Numbered from the stretch's first letter, positions 34,070-43,777 are shown. The stretch is DNA of 64,000 bases from Stutzerimonas kirkiae (GCF_004327335.1 NZ_QJUO01000001.1:124001-188000), one strand, 5' to 3'. Translations and numbers: made by a program. The notes: generated by a model not told the origin, from the sequence alone.

Positions 34070-34837
34070 ATGCGCTTTGCCGCACTGCTGCTGGTCCTGC
34101 TCTGCCCGCCCGGAACGTTCGCCTTCGAGCAACCGCCCAGGCTGGCCCTGGTGATCGACGACCTCGGCCAGCAGCCGCAACGCGACCAGCGCGTGCTGGC
34201 ACTGCCCGGCCCGGTGGCGTTGGCGATCATGCCCGATACGCCCAATGCCGCCAGCCTGGCGCGGCAGGCCAGCGCTGCCGGCAAGACGGTCATGCTGCAC
34301 CTGCCCATGGCCCCTGCTGGCGGCGCCTACGCCTGGCAACCCGGCCTTTCCCGCGAACAATTGCAGCAACGGCTGGATGCCGCGCTGCTGGCAGTGCCCC
34401 ATGCCCAAGGCGTCAACAACCACATGGGCAGCCGCATGACCGAACAGGCACAGGCCATGGGCTGGCTGATGCAGGACCTGCAGCGGCGCCACCTGTTCTT
34501 CCTCGACAGCCGCACCAGCCCGAATACCCGCGCCGCCGCGGCAGCGCAGGAGATCGGGCTGGCCAGTCTGTCGAGGGATATATTCCTGGATAACGACCAG
34601 GCCCCCGAGGCCATAGCCGAACGCTTTCGCGCCGCCATCGCCCTGGCGCGCAAACAGGGCTCGGCAGTGATCATCGGCCATCCGTATGCCGCCACACTGG
34701 CCGTGCTGGAGCGCGAGTTGCCGCGGCTGAAGGAGCAGGGTATAGACTGGATCGCCATCGAGCAGATGATCGCCCTGCGCGCCAACCGCGCCATGCCCGC
34801 ACATGGCAAGGACGGTACCTACAGGCCGCCACGATGA
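34070..34837 (+). CDS. YibQ-type divergent polysaccharide deacetylase family protein
   Basis: A 255-residue secreted protein with a signal peptide (MRFAALLLVLLCPPGTFAF). The fold is that of PF04748 divergent NodB-like deacetylases: LALVIDDLG, VALAIMPDTPNAASLARQASAAGKTVMLHLPM, GVNNHMGSRMTE, FFLDSRTSPNTRAAAAAQEIGLASLSRDIFLDN, VIIGHPYAATLAVL. Catalytic residues Asp and His are plausible (DD in VIDD, HxG pattern), but the substrate is unknown. It overlaps the next gene by 4 bp (ATGA) and follows ctpA closely, linking it to cell-wall maintenance. Confidence 0.85.
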   Translation: MRFAALLLVLLCPPGTFAFEQPPRLALVIDDLGQQPQRDQRVLALPGPVALAIMPDTPNAASLARQASAAGKTVMLHLPMAPAGGAYAWQPGLSREQLQQRLDAALLAVPHAQGVNNHMGSRMTEQAQAMGWLMQDLQRRHLFFLDSRTSPNTRAAAAAQEIGLASLSRDIFLDNDQAPEAIAERFRAAIALARKQGSAVIIGHPYAATLAVLERELPRLKEQGIDWIAIEQMIALRANRAMPAHGKDGTYRPPR

Positions 34838-35331
34838 ACGAACTGAAATACCTGGCGGCCTACCCGGCGCAGTTGCAGGAACAGGTGCGCCAGTTGATCG
34901 CCCGGCAACGCCTGGGTGAGTACCTGCACCAGCGCTACCCTGACCGACACCCGATACAGAGCGACCGGGCGCTCTATGGCTATGTGACGGAGCTGAAACA
35001 GCAATACCTGAAAAGCGCGCCGAACATCGACAAGGTACTGTTCGACAACCGCCTCGACCTGACCCACCGCGCCCTCGGCCTGCACACCGCGATCTCCCGC
35101 GTGCAGGGCGGCAAGCTCAAGGCCAAGAAGGAAATCCGCGTGGCGGCCCTGTTCAAGGAGGCCGCGCCCGAGTTCCTCAGAATGATCGTGGTGCACGAGT
35201 TGGCGCACCTGCGCGAAGCCGAGCACAACAAGGCCTTCTACCAGCTCTGCTGCCATATGCTGCCCGACTATCACCAGCTCGAATTCGACCTGCGCGTCTA
35301 CCTGACCTGGCGCGACCTCGAAACCCGCTGA
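34834..35331 (+). CDS. YgjP-like metallopeptidase-domain protein
   Basis: A 165-residue protein of the YgjP/DUF45 family. The zinc-binding HEXXH-type motif is HELAH in MIVVHELAHLREAEHNKAFYQLCCHMLPDY, with the second His in EHNKAFY matching the family. The N-terminal half (LNDLKYL...QYLKSAPNIDKVLFDNRLDL) is also typical. Cytoplasmic; the in vivo substrate is unknown. It begins in an ATGA overlap with the deacetylase-like gene and is the last gene of the envC-ctpA operon. 171 bp of spacer follow before the SDR gene. Confidence 0.82.
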   Translation: MNELKYLAAYPAQLQEQVRQLIARQRLGEYLHQRYPDRHPIQSDRALYGYVTELKQQYLKSAPNIDKVLFDNRLDLTHRALGLHTAISRVQGGKLKAKKEIRVAALFKEAAPEFLRMIVVHELAHLREAEHNKAFYQLCCHMLPDYHQLEFDLRVYLTWRDLETR

Positions 35332-35502
35332 GCGGGCGGGAGCGGCCCTGGCCGCGAAGCCTTTGTGTCCGGTTGCAGCCCATGCGCGGGCCAGCCCGCC
35401 CACATGCACACTCGATATGCCTTTTCATTGCTCTGGTGCCATATAAACGACCCAAAGGCATGGCACTATCCGGTCATCACATCAGCCCACAGGAGATGAT
35501 TC

Positions 35503-36282
35503 ATGAGCCTCACCAACAAGGTCGTACTGGTTACCGGCGCCGGACAGGGTATCGGCAAGGCCATCGCACTGCGCCTGGCGAAGGATGGCGCCGATGTCGC
35601 ACTGGTCGACGTCAAGCCCGAGGGTATCCAGGCGGTAGCCGAGGAAATCCGTGCACTGGGCCGCAAGGCCACCACCTTCGTGGCCGACGTGTCGAAACAG
35701 GACCAGGTGTTCGCCGCGGTGGACCATACCGAGCGCGAACTGGGTGGCTTCGACATCATCGTCAACAACGCCGGCATTTCCCAGGTCGCCTCGCTGCTGG
35801 AGGTGACCCCGCAGGAAGTCGAGCGCATCCAGGCGATCAACGTGCATGGCGTGCTGTGGGGCATCCAGGCCGCCGCCAAGAAGCTCAAGGCGCTGAAGAA
35901 GCCGGGCAAGATCATCAACGCCTCGTCCATCGCCGGCCATGACGGCTTCGCCCTGCTCGGGGTGTATTCCTCCACCAAGTTCGCCGTGCGCGCACTGACC
36001 CAGGCGGCGGCCAAGGAACTGGCCAGCGACGGCATCACCGTCAACGCCTACTGCCCGGGCGTGGTCGGCACCGACATGTGGGTCGACATCGACCAGCGCA
36101 TGGCCGATATCACTGGCGCGCCGGTGGGAGCGACCTACAAGAAATACGTCGAAGGCATCGCCCTGGGCCGGGCACAGACACCGGAGGATGTCGCCGGCTT
36201 CGTCTCCTACCTGGCCGGCCCGGACGCCGACTACATGACCGGCCAGTCGCCGCTGATCGACGGCGGCCTGGTCTACCGCTGA
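35503..36282 (+). CDS. budC: Short-chain dehydrogenase, acetoin reductase/2,3-butanediol dehydrogenase type
   Basis: NAD(H)-dependent SDR. The 259-residue protein has the cofactor motif TGAGQGIG (residues 11-18), NNAG (about 88-91), catalytic Ser in INASSIAGH and YSSTK (Tyr/Lys). The substrate-side segments WGIQAAAKKLK, AYCPGVVGTDMW and DYMTGQSPLIDGGLVYR are characteristic of meso-2,3-butanediol dehydrogenase/diacetyl reductases. The start ATG has CAGGAGATGATTC upstream. No other butanediol genes are nearby, so it stands alone; activity on other small ketones is equally possible. The symbol is tentative. Confidence 0.72.
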   Translation: MSLTNKVVLVTGAGQGIGKAIALRLAKDGADVALVDVKPEGIQAVAEEIRALGRKATTFVADVSKQDQVFAAVDHTERELGGFDIIVNNAGISQVASLLEVTPQEVERIQAINVHGVLWGIQAAAKKLKALKKPGKIINASSIAGHDGFALLGVYSSTKFAVRALTQAAAKELASDGITVNAYCPGVVGTDMWVDIDQRMADITGAPVGATYKKYVEGIALGRAQTPEDVAGFVSYLAGPDADYMTGQSPLIDGGLVYR

Positions 36283-36333
36283 AAACCGCGGGGTAAGCCG
36301 TGCCCATCGGTGGGCGATGGATGGTCGTTCGCC

Positions 36334-36350
36334 GGTGCGCACGGCGCACC
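36334..36350. repeat. REP-like hairpin GGTGCGC-N3-GCGCACC
   Basis: A perfect 7-bp stem with 3-base loop. The same hairpin recurs at 55306-55322. Both copies lie between convergent genes. Confidence 0.7.
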
Positions 36351-36407
36351 CCTACAGCGGCTTCAAGCGGTAACGCGATGGACTCTTCGGCGAATCCCGA
36401 GCACAGC

Positions 36408-36440
36408 GATACCCATCGGGGTCCGGCTCCAATGGGTATC
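36408..36440. repeat. Hairpin GATACCCAT...ATGGGTATC between SDR and hisF
   Basis: A perfect 9-bp stem with a 15-base loop, related to the 19380-19459 element by the ATGGGTATCG word. It lies between the convergent SDR and hisF genes, in a 200-bp gap that has no gene; it may act as a transcription end point although it lacks a T-tract. Confidence 0.65.
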
Positions 36441-36482
36441 GTCGCGGAACTCCCCGGCCCATCCTACGACCGCTGATCGTGC

Positions 36483-37253
36483 TCAGCGCATGACGATGCC
36501 GCGGCTGGCCATATAGGCCTTGGCCTCGGGCACGGTGTATTCGCCGAAGTGGAAGATGCTCGCCGCCAGCACCGCGTCGGCCTTGCCTTCGAGGATGCCA
36601 TCGGCCAGGTGTTGCAGGTTGCCGACGCCACCGGAGGCGATCACCGGGATACTCACCGCTTCGCTGATGGCTCGGGTCACGCCCAGGTCATAGCCGCTCT
36701 TGACGCCATCCTGGTCCATGCTGGTCAGCAGGATCTCGCCCGCCCCCAGTTCCTGCATCTTGCGCGCCCAGGCCACGGCATCCAGACCGGTCGGCTTGCG
36801 CCCGCCGTGGGTGAAGATTTCCCAGCGCGGCGTCTCGCCGGGCGCGGACACCTTCTTGGCGTCGATGGCGACGACGATGCACTGCGAGCCGAAGCGCTGC
36901 GCCGCTTCGCCGACGAACTCCGGGTTGAACACCGCCGCGGTGTTGATCGACACCTTGTCGGCCCCGGCATTCAACAGGTTGCGGATATCCTGCACGCTGC
37001 GTACGCCGCCACCGACGGTCAGCGGGATGAACACCTGGCTGGCCATGCGCTCGACGGTATGCAAGGTGGTATCGCGCCCATCGACGCTGGCAGTGATATC
37101 GAGGAAGGTGATCTCGTCGGCGCCCTGCTCGTCGTAACTCCGGGCGATCTCCACCGGATCGCCGGCATCGCGGATGTTCTCGAACTTGACCCCCTTGACC
37201 ACGCGACCGTTGTCGACATCGAGGCAGGGGATGATGCGTTTGGCCAGGGGCAT
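36483..37253 (-). CDS. hisF: Imidazole glycerol phosphate synthase, cyclase subunit HisF
   Basis: Uses ammonia from HisH to convert PRFAR to IGP and AICAR in histidine synthesis. The 256-residue TIM barrel has the catalytic Asp11 ([19 protein letters not shown]) and Asp of the second half ([15 protein letters not shown]). The phosphate-binding motifs [11 protein letters not shown] and [10 protein letters not shown] are present. Length matches the family. It is the last gene of the his run and is separated from hisA by a REP-like hairpin. Confidence 0.97.
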   Translation of the reverse strand: MPLAKRIIPCLDVDNGRVVKGVKFENIRDAGDPVEIARSYDEQGADEITFLDITASVDGRDTTLHTVERMASQVFIPLTVGGGVRSVQDIRNLLNAGADKVSINTAAVFNPEFVGEAAQRFGSQCIVVAIDAKKVSAPGETPRWEIFTHGGRKPTGLDAVAWARKMQELGAGEILLTSMDQDGVKSGYDLGVTRAISEAVSIPVIASGGVGNLQHLADGILEGKADAVLAASIFHFGEYTVPEAKAYMASRGIVMR

Positions 37254-37270
37254 GTAAGCCTCCCAATCTT

Positions 37271-37348
37271 GAACTCGCTGGAGGCTGGAGGCTGGAGGCT
37301 GGACGAAAAAGCAACTCGGCCATCGTCCAGCCTTCAGCCTTCAGCGCT
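37271..37348. repeat. REP-like element between hisF and hisA
   Basis: Tandem GGCTGGAG units (37278-37300) lead into GGCTGGACG (37297-37305), which pairs with CGTCCAGCC (37324-37332), then TTCAGCGCTTTAT. The same stem and flanks are found at 25586-25627. Confidence 0.65.
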
Positions 37349-38092
37349 TTATTCGTCTTTTGCCTGCCGGTCGCAGAGCGCCTGCGCCTGCGCCACATCC
37401 AGCGTACCCTCGTAGATGGCACGGCCGGTGATGGCGCCGATGATACCCGGGCTGCTGGCATCCAGCAGCGCCTGGATATCGCCCAGGTTGTGGATACCGC
37501 CGGAGGCGATCACCGGGATACGCGTGGCGTTGGCCAGGGCGGCAGTGGCCTCGACGTTGCAGCCTTGCATCATGCCGTCCTTGGCGATATCGGTGTAGAC
37601 GATGGCGGACACGCCGTCGGCCTCGAAGCGCCTGGCCAGGTCGATCACCTGCACGCTGCTCACTTCCGCCCAGCCATCGGTGGCGACGAAACCGTCCTTG
37701 GCGTCCAGGCCGACGATCACCTTGCCGGGGAAGGCGCGGCAGGCCTCGCCGACGAACTCCGGCTGCTTGACCGCCTTGGTACCGATGATCACGTAGCTGA
37801 CGCCGGCCTTCACATAATGTTCGATGGTTTCCAGCGAGCGGATGCCGCCGCCGATCTGGATCGGCAGGTGCGGATAACGTCGGGCGATGGCAGTGACCAC
37901 CTCGCCGTTGACCGGCTGGCCTTCGAAGGCGCCATTCAGGTCGACCAGGTGCAGGCGGCGGCAACCGCCCTCGACCCACTTCGCGGCCATCGCCACCGGG
38001 TCGTCGGAAAATACCGTGGCATCGTCCATCAGGCCCTGGCGCAAACGCACGCAGGCACCGTCTTTGAGGTCGATCGCGGGGATGATCAGCAT
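37349..38092 (-). CDS. hisA: ProFAR isomerase HisA
   Basis: Isomerises ProFAR to PRFAR. The 247-residue TIM barrel has catalytic Asp8 ([16 protein letters not shown]) and Asp near 130 ([12 protein letters not shown]). The phosphate loops [11 protein letters not shown] and [11 protein letters not shown] are present, with the family C-terminus [21 protein letters not shown]. On the minus strand, between the DUF2164 gene upstream and hisF downstream; both intergenic gaps hold repeat elements. Confidence 0.97.
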   Translation of the reverse strand: MLIIPAIDLKDGACVRLRQGLMDDATVFSDDPVAMAAKWVEGGCRRLHLVDLNGAFEGQPVNGEVVTAIARRYPHLPIQIGGGIRSLETIEHYVKAGVSYVIIGTKAVKQPEFVGEACRAFPGKVIVGLDAKDGFVATDGWAEVSSVQVIDLARRFEADGVSAIVYTDIAKDGMMQGCNVEATAALANATRIPVIASGGIHNLGDIQALLDASSPGIIGAITGRAIYEGTLDVAQAQALCDRQAKDE

Positions 38093-38110
38093 GCTCTTTC
38101 CTTCGTCAAT

Positions 38111-38145
38111 TCAAGCGGCAAGCTGCAAGCCACAAGCTGCAGGCA
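38111..38145. repeat. AAGCTGCAAGC-family repeat upstream of hisA
   Basis: Contains AAGCGGCAAGCTGCAAGC and ACAAGCTGCAGG, the same words as at 31279-31370, 58651-58744 and 62975-63030. It lies between the DUF2164 gene and hisA, both leftward. Confidence 0.6.
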
Positions 38146-38191
38146 ATGCGCGGCGGTTGTTCGACAGGCGATCCGGCTCCGGCTGCTGCTA

Positions 38192-38452
38192 TCAGCCCTT
38201 TTCCAGCGCCCACAGGTCGCTTTCGATGCTTTCGAACCGCTCCTTGAGAAGCAGTTGGATATCGTCAATCGCCCTGTTGTAGTAATGAGGTGCAATTTCC
38301 TTGCTGAACAGGTCGAGGACCTCGGCCACCTCGAAGGACCCCAGCTCGAGCTCGAAGCGCTCTTCCAGAAAGCGCTTGAGGGTACCGAGCGCCTCGCGCT
38401 CCTGCTCCGGGGCCAGGGTGAGCAGCGGGGCCTTGATACGTGACCTGGCCAT
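38192..38452 (-). CDS. DUF2164 family protein
   Basis: An 86-residue, helical, acidic protein. The recognisable family pattern is SRIKAPLLTLAPEQEREALGTLKRFLEERFELELGSFEVAEVLDLFSKEIAPHYYNRAIDDIQLLLKERF, shown here only in pieces: LKRFLEERFELELG and FSKEIAPHYYNRAIDD. Its ATG overlaps the hisH stop (TAATG), so it is translationally coupled within the histidine operon. Function is unknown. A regulatory or accessory role in the operon would be inference from position. Confidence 0.82.
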   Translation of the reverse strand: MARSRIKAPLLTLAPEQEREALGTLKRFLEERFELELGSFEVAEVLDLFSKEIAPHYYNRAIDDIQLLLKERFESIESDLWALEKG

Positions 38453-39090
38453 TACCAGCGCCCATCCCAGGCGGCGAAGTTCTGCAGCAGTTGCAGGCCA
38501 TGGGAATGGCTTTTCTCCGGGTGGAACTGCACGGCGAAACGCGAGCCTTCGGCCAGCGCCGCGGCGAAATCCTTGCCGTAATGGCCACGCCCGACCACCT
38601 GGCGCGGATTGCCGGCCTCGATGTAGTAGCTGTGCACGAAGTAGAAGCGCGCCAGGTCCGGGATGCTGTGCCACAGCGGGTGGTCGATGTTCTGGAATAC
38701 CTCGTTCCAGCCCATGTGCGGCACCTTGAGGCGCTCGCCATCCTCGACCAGGTCCTGGCCGAAGAAACGTACCCGGCCAGGGAACAGGCCGATGCAGTCG
38801 ACGCCGTCGTTCTCCTCGCTATGCTCCATCAGGGCCTGCATGCCGACACAGATACCGAGGAACGGGCGGTCCTGGCTGACCTCGCGCACCAGTTCGTCGA
38901 AGCCCAGCCGGCGAATCTCAGCCATGCAGTCGCGGATCGCGCCGACCCCCGGGAACACCACGCGGTCGGCCTCGCGGATCACCCGGGCATCGCTGCTGAC
39001 CAGTACGCGCCCGGCGCCGACATGCTCCAGCGCCTTGGCCACCGAATGCAGGTTGCCCATGCCATAGTCGATAACGGCGACAGTCTGCAT
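38452..39090 (-). CDS. hisH: Imidazole glycerol phosphate synthase, glutamine amidotransferase subunit HisH
   Basis: Hydrolyses glutamine and channels ammonia to HisF. The 212-residue class I amidotransferase has nucleophile Cys in [12 protein letters not shown], and His and Glu in [18 protein letters not shown]. The oxyanion region GMGNLHSV is at the N-terminus. It starts one base after the hisB stop and overlaps the DUF2164 gene at its own stop. Confidence 0.97.
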   Translation of the reverse strand: MQTVAVIDYGMGNLHSVAKALEHVGAGRVLVSSDARVIREADRVVFPGVGAIRDCMAEIRRLGFDELVREVSQDRPFLGICVGMQALMEHSEENDGVDCIGLFPGRVRFFGQDLVEDGERLKVPHMGWNEVFQNIDHPLWHSIPDLARFYFVHSYYIEAGNPRQVVGRGHYGKDFAAALAEGSRFAVQFHPEKSHSHGLQLLQNFAAWDGRW

Positions 39091-39684
39091 TTACAGGCAA
39101 CCCTTGGTGGAAGGCATCTGCCCGGCCATGCGCGGGTCGAGCGCCAGCGCCATGCGCAGGGCGCGACCGAAGGCCTTGAACACCGTCTCGATCTGGTGGT
39201 GGGTATTGATGCCGCGCAGGTTGTCGATGTGCAGCGTGACCTGGGCATGGTTGACGAAGCCCTGGAAGAACTCCTGGAACAGGTCCACGTCGAAACCGCC
39301 GACGATGGCGCGGGTATAGGGCACGTTCATCACCAGCCCGGGACGGCCTGAGAAGTCGATGACCACCCGCGACAGCGCCTCGTCCAGCGGCACATAGCTG
39401 TGGCCGTAACGGGTCATGCCCTTCTTGTCGCCGACGGCCTTGGCGAAGGCCTGGCCGAGGGTGATGCCGACGTCTTCCACGGTGTGGTGGTCGTCGATAT
39501 GCAGATCGCCCTTGCATTCGATATCCAGGTCGATCAGCCCGTGGCGGGCGATCTGGTCGAGCATGTGCTCCAGGAAGGGCACGCCAATGGCGAACCGAGC
39601 CTTACCGCTGCCATCCAGGTTGATCGAGGCCTTGACCTGGGTCTCCAGGGTATTGCGCTCGACGAATGCCGTACGTTCGGCCAT
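39091..39684 (-). CDS. hisB: Imidazoleglycerol-phosphate dehydratase HisB (monofunctional)
   Basis: Mn-dependent dehydration of IGP to imidazole acetol phosphate. The 197-residue protein starts at 39684 ([17 protein letters not shown]). Metal motifs are [24 protein letters not shown] and [18 protein letters not shown]. It lacks the phosphatase domain found in the enterobacterial bifunctional HisB, as expected in Pseudomonas. It heads the hisB-hisH-DUF2164-hisA-hisF run and is divergent from the GNAT gene. Confidence 0.97.
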   Translation of the reverse strand: MAERTAFVERNTLETQVKASINLDGSGKARFAIGVPFLEHMLDQIARHGLIDLDIECKGDLHIDDHHTVEDVGITLGQAFAKAVGDKKGMTRYGHSYVPLDEALSRVVIDFSGRPGLVMNVPYTRAIVGGFDVDLFQEFFQGFVNHAQVTLHIDNLRGINTHHQIETVFKAFGRALRMALALDPRMAGQMPSTKGCL

Positions 39685-39804
39685 CACCAGCTCCACACAA
39701 TCGAACGGGAAAAGGCTGGCATTATAGGCCGGGCAGGCTGCAAGCGGCTACCGGCGAGCATTCACCGGGTTTACACTGGCCAACCAGTACCGCGGAGCCA
39801 GGCC

Positions 39805-40203
39805 ATGCCCGTCCATGTCGAAACCGTCAGCGCCCCCAGCGAGCAGGATCGTATCGACCTGTCGCGCATCTACCAGGATGCCCCCGGCTGGCTGTTGCCC
39901 CCCCACGCCAGCGCCGGCGGCCTGATCGAAAGCGCCCTGGCCAGCGGCCAGTTGATCGCCGGCCGCTTCAACGACCGGCTGCTCGGCGCGGCCCTGCTGC
40001 AGCCGGACGAAACCGGCTGGCGCTTGTCCCACCTGTGCGTGCGCGGCATCACCCGCCAGCGCGGCGTGGGCCGCAGGATCATCGAAGAAGCCCGGCGCCG
40101 CGCAGAGGCGGCGGGCCAATCCCTGCACCTCTGCGCGCCGACGGAACACCAGGAAGTGCGGGCCCTGGCCGCGCGCATGCAACTGACACTGGCACCACTC
40201 TAG
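39805..40203 (+). CDS. PanM/PanZ-type GNAT protein
   Basis: A 132-residue acetyltransferase-fold protein. The segments SEQDRIDLSRIY, AGRFNDRLLGAALL and LCVRGITRQRGVGRRIIEEARRRAE follow the layout of E. coli PanM (PanZ), which senses acetyl-CoA and promotes PanD maturation and inhibition. The acetyl-CoA loop RQRGVG is intact. Start at 39805 with CGGAGCCAGGCC upstream. It is 9 bp before asmA, which it probably precedes in one transcript. Whether it acts on PanD is inference from similarity. Confidence 0.78.
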   Translation: MPVHVETVSAPSEQDRIDLSRIYQDAPGWLLPPHASAGGLIESALASGQLIAGRFNDRLLGAALLQPDETGWRLSHLCVRGITRQRGVGRRIIEEARRRAEAAGQSLHLCAPTEHQEVRALAARMQLTLAPL

Positions 40204-40212
40204 GAAGCGCCC

Positions 40213-42444
40213 ATGAAAGCATTCGGCAAAATACTGGGACTGTTCGTACTCGGCCTGCTGCTGGTCCTGGTGGCCCTGGGCTTCGCCCTGACCCACCTGT
40301 TCGACCCCAACGACTACAAGGAACAGATCCGCCAGCTCGCCCGCGACAAGGCCGGGCTGGAACTGGTCATCAACGGCGATATCGGCTGGAGCCTGTTCCC
40401 CTGGCTCGGCCTGGAGCTGCACGACACCACCCTCGCCAGTAGCCGTACACCGGAGCAGACCCTCGCCGAACTGCGCATGCTGGGCCTCTCGGTACGCGTG
40501 CTGCCACTGCTGCGGCGCGAAGTGGAAATGAGCGATATCACGGTCAACGGCCTGAACCTGACACTGAATATCGACGAACAGGGCCAGGGCAACTGGCAGG
40601 GTATCGGCCAACCCGCACAACGCGAAGAGACCGCCAGCGATCCGGCCTCGGTAGCCGAGCCGGCCCAGGACAGCCCTGCCACGGTCACCGCCAAGGCACC
40701 CGGCAAGCCGCTCAAGCTGGATATCGACAGCCTGGACATAAGCGACGCTCGCATCAGCTATCACGATGCCCGTAGCGGCCAGCAACTCAATGCCGAAGGC
40801 ATCGAACTGAAGACCGGCGCCATCCGCGAAGGCGTTGCCATCCCCGTCAACCTGAGTGCCTTCTTCGGCAGCAACCAGCCGGTGATGCGCGCCCGTACCG
40901 AACTGCAGGGCAAGCTGCTGTTCGATACCCGCCAGCAGCGCTACCAGCTCGAAGACCTGCGCCTCTCCGGGGAAACCTCCGGCGAACCGCTGCAGGGCAA
41001 GACCCTGGCCTTCAGCGCCCAGGGCCAGCTACAGGCCGACCTCGACGCGCAGACCGCCGAATGGAAGGGCCTCAAGTTCACCGCCAACCAGTTGCGCGGC
41101 CTCGGCGAGCTCAGGGTCGCCGACCTGCACGACAAACCACGCCTGGACGGCGCCTTTTCCATCGCCGAGTTCAACCTGCGCGAATTCCTCGAAGGCATCG
41201 GCCAGACGCTGCCAGCCATGGCCGACGACAAGGCCCTGGGCAAGGCAGAGCTGGTCACCCGCCTGGCCGGGACCGACAACAGCCTGATCCTCGAGGACCT
41301 GAAACTGCAACTCGATGGCAGCACCTTCAATGGCCGCCTCGGCATCCGCGACCTCAGGCGCCAGGCACTGCTGGTGGAACTCAAGGGCGACACCCTCGAC
41401 CTCGACCGCTACCTGCCGCCCGCCAGCGAAGCGGGCAAGGCCGGCAACGCCGCCCGCCAGCAGCAAGTCAGCGACACCGTGCGCGCCGCCGGCAGCGCCG
41501 GTACCACCCCGCTGCCGGACAAACCGACGCAAAATGCCTGGAGCGAAGAACGGCTATTGCCGGTGGACAGCCTGCGCAACCTGGATGCCCGCCTCGCACT
41601 GGAACTCGGCAGCCTCACCCTGAGCAAACTGCCGTTCGCCAACGTACGCCTCAAGGCCACCAGCCGGGACGGCCTGAGCCGCCTCGACGAACTCCGCAGC
41701 GAGCTCTACAACGGGCGTATCGACGCCCAGGCCAGCCTCGACCTGCGCCCGGCACTGCCGCAGCTGAGCCTGCAGCCGAACCTCAGCCGCATCCCGCTCG
41801 AACGCCTGCTGCAGAGCCAGGGCCAGCAGTTGCCGATACGCGGACTGCTCAACCTGCAAGGCGAACTGACCAGCCAGGGCAACAGCCAGCGCGCCTGGAT
41901 CGACAACCTCAACGGCAAGCTGGCCATGGAGGTCGATAATGGCGTATTGACCGACGCCAACCTGGAACAGCAACTGTGCCGCGCCATCGCCACCCTCAAC
42001 CGCAAAGCGCTGAGCAGCGATCCGCGCAGCCAGGACACCCCGTTCCGCACCCTCAAGGGCAACCTGGAGATACGCAACGGCGTGGCCAGCAACCCGAACC
42101 TGAACCTCAACATCCCCGGCCTCGATGTGCGCGGCAACGGTGACCTGGACCTGCGCGTGCTCGCCCTCGACTACCGTATTGGCCTGGTCATCGAAGGCGA
42201 CAAGGGCGCCATGCCCGACCCCGCCTGCCAGGTCAATCAGCGCTATGTCGGCCTCGAATGGCCACTGCAATGCCGTGGCCCGCTGGAGCTGGGCGCCAAG
42301 GCCTGCCGCTTCGACAAGGACGGGCTGGGCAGAATCGCCGCCAGGCTGGCCGGCGACAAGCTCAACCAGAAGATCGAGGAAAAACTTGGCGACAAGGTCA
42401 GCCCGGAACTCAAGGACGCACTCAAGGGCCTGTTCAAGCGATGA
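40213..42444 (+). CDS. asmA: AsmA family envelope protein
   Basis: A 743-residue member of the AsmA/TamB-like bridge-forming lipid transport proteins. It has an N-terminal membrane helix (ILGLFVLGLLLVLVALGFAL, about 7-27), a chorein-type start (DPNDYKEQIRQLARDKAGLELVINGDIGWSLFPWLGLELHD) and long beta-rich repeats. A C-terminal AsmA_2 part (LNGKLAMEVDNGVLTDANLEQQLC) ends in a charged tail. It is inner-membrane anchored with the bulk in the periplasm; it affects outer-membrane lipid or protein homeostasis. It overlaps mutY by 4 bp (ATGA). Confidence 0.9.
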   Translation: MKAFGKILGLFVLGLLLVLVALGFALTHLFDPNDYKEQIRQLARDKAGLELVINGDIGWSLFPWLGLELHDTTLASSRTPEQTLAELRMLGLSVRVLPLLRREVEMSDITVNGLNLTLNIDEQGQGNWQGIGQPAQREETASDPASVAEPAQDSPATVTAKAPGKPLKLDIDSLDISDARISYHDARSGQQLNAEGIELKTGAIREGVAIPVNLSAFFGSNQPVMRARTELQGKLLFDTRQQRYQLEDLRLSGETSGEPLQGKTLAFSAQGQLQADLDAQTAEWKGLKFTANQLRGLGELRVADLHDKPRLDGAFSIAEFNLREFLEGIGQTLPAMADDKALGKAELVTRLAGTDNSLILEDLKLQLDGSTFNGRLGIRDLRRQALLVELKGDTLDLDRYLPPASEAGKAGNAARQQQVSDTVRAAGSAGTTPLPDKPTQNAWSEERLLPVDSLRNLDARLALELGSLTLSKLPFANVRLKATSRDGLSRLDELRSELYNGRIDAQASLDLRPALPQLSLQPNLSRIPLERLLQSQGQQLPIRGLLNLQGELTSQGNSQRAWIDNLNGKLAMEVDNGVLTDANLEQQLCRAIATLNRKALSSDPRSQDTPFRTLKGNLEIRNGVASNPNLNLNIPGLDVRGNGDLDLRVLALDYRIGLVIEGDKGAMPDPACQVNQRYVGLEWPLQCRGPLELGAKACRFDKDGLGRIAARLAGDKLNQKIEEKLGDKVSPELKDALKGLFKR

Positions 42445-43508
42445 GCCCCGAGCAATTCTCCAGCGCCGTGCTGGACTGGTACGACCGGCACGGCCGCAAG
42501 GACCTGCCCTGGCAACAGGGCATCACGCCCTACCGCGTCTGGGTCTCGGAAATCATGCTGCAGCAGACCCAGGTCAGCACCGTGCTCGGCTACTTCGACC
42601 GCTTCATGGCGGCGCTGCCGGACGTACGCGCCCTGGCCGAGGCGGATGAGGACGAAGTGCTGCACCTGTGGACCGGCCTCGGCTACTACACCCGCGCCCG
42701 TAACCTGCAGAAGGCCGCGCGCATCGTCATGGCCGAGCATGGCGGCGAATTCCCGCGTGACATCGACGCCCTGACCGCGCTGCCCGGCATCGGCCGCTCC
42801 ACCGCCGGCGCCATCGCCAGCCTGAGCATGGGCCTGCGCGCACCGATCCTCGACGGCAACGTCAAACGCGTACTGGCGCGCTACGTCGCCCAGGAAGGCT
42901 ATCCCGGCGAGCCTGCGGTGGCCCGCCAGCTATGGGACATAGCGGAGCGGCTGACCCCCCGTCAGCGCGTCAACCACTACACCCAGGCCATGATGGACCT
43001 GGGTGCCACTCTCTGTACCCGCGGCAAGCCCAGTTGCCTGATCTGCCCGCTGGAGCCGGGCTGCAAGGCGCACCTGCTCGGCCTGGAAAGCCGCTACCCG
43101 ATCCCCAAGCCACGCAAGGCATTGCCGCGCAAACGCACGCTGATGCCGCTGCTGGCCAACCATCAAGGCGCCATCCTGCTCTACCGCCGCCCTTCCAGTG
43201 GCCTCTGGGGCGGCCTCTGGAGCCTGCCGGAAATCGAAGACCTGCAAGGCCTCGGCAACCTCGCCGAACGCCACGCGCTGAAACTCGGCGAACGCCGCGC
43301 ACTACCGGGCCTCGTCCACACCTTCAGCCACTTCCAGCTGGATATCGAACCCTGGCTGGTCGAGGTCGACCAGGATAGCGCAGCCGTGGCCGAGGCCGAC
43401 TGGCTCTGGTATAACCTCGCCACCCCGCCGCGCCTGGGCCTGGCCGCGCCGGTGAAAAAACTGCTCAAGCGCGCCGCCGCAGAACTGAACGCAGGAGAAT
43501 TCGCGTGA
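42441..43508 (+). CDS. mutY: Adenine DNA glycosylase MutY
   Basis: Removes adenine opposite 8-oxoguanine. The 355-residue protein has catalytic Glu in [15 protein letters not shown], the helix-hairpin-helix [13 protein letters not shown] and catalytic Asp in [11 protein letters not shown]. The [4Fe-4S] cysteines are in [17 protein letters not shown], and a C-terminal NUDIX-like 8-oxoG recognition domain ([20 protein letters not shown]) follows. It begins within the asmA stop (ATGA), and its own stop overlaps the GTG start of yggX, so all three are coupled. Confidence 0.96.
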   Translation: MSPEQFSSAVLDWYDRHGRKDLPWQQGITPYRVWVSEIMLQQTQVSTVLGYFDRFMAALPDVRALAEADEDEVLHLWTGLGYYTRARNLQKAARIVMAEHGGEFPRDIDALTALPGIGRSTAGAIASLSMGLRAPILDGNVKRVLARYVAQEGYPGEPAVARQLWDIAERLTPRQRVNHYTQAMMDLGATLCTRGKPSCLICPLEPGCKAHLLGLESRYPIPKPRKALPRKRTLMPLLANHQGAILLYRRPSSGLWGGLWSLPEIEDLQGLGNLAERHALKLGERRALPGLVHTFSHFQLDIEPWLVEVDQDSAAVAEADWLWYNLATPPRLGLAAPVKKLLKRAAAELNAGEFA

Positions 43509-43777
43509 CCCGCACCGTCCACTGCCGCAAATACAAAGAACCACTGCCCGCCCTGGACCGTCCGCCCTACCCGGGCGCGAAAGGCGAGGACATCTACAAC
43601 AACGTCTCGAAAAAAGCCTGGGAAGACTGGCAGAAACACCAGACCATGCTGATCAACGAACGCCGCCTGAACATGATGAATACCGACGACCGCAAATTCC
43701 TCCAGGAAGAGATGGACAAATTCCTCTCCGGCGAGGAATACGCCCAGGCGGAAGGCTACGTGCCACCCAGCGAATGA
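43505..43777 (+). CDS. yggX: Iron-trafficking/oxidative damage protection protein YggX
   Basis: Small protein linked to Fe(II) trafficking and protection of Fe-S enzymes. The 90-residue product uses GTG at 43505, read from GCAGGAGAATTC-type purines upstream and overlapping the mutY stop. Family motifs are [45 protein letters not shown] and [20 protein letters not shown]. Coupling to mutY, which also carries an Fe-S cluster and repairs oxidative damage, is conserved. Confidence 0.96.
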   Translation: MTRTVHCRKYKEPLPALDRPPYPGAKGEDIYNNVSKKAWEDWQKHQTMLINERRLNMMNTDDRKFLQEEMDKFLSGEEYAQAEGYVPPSE

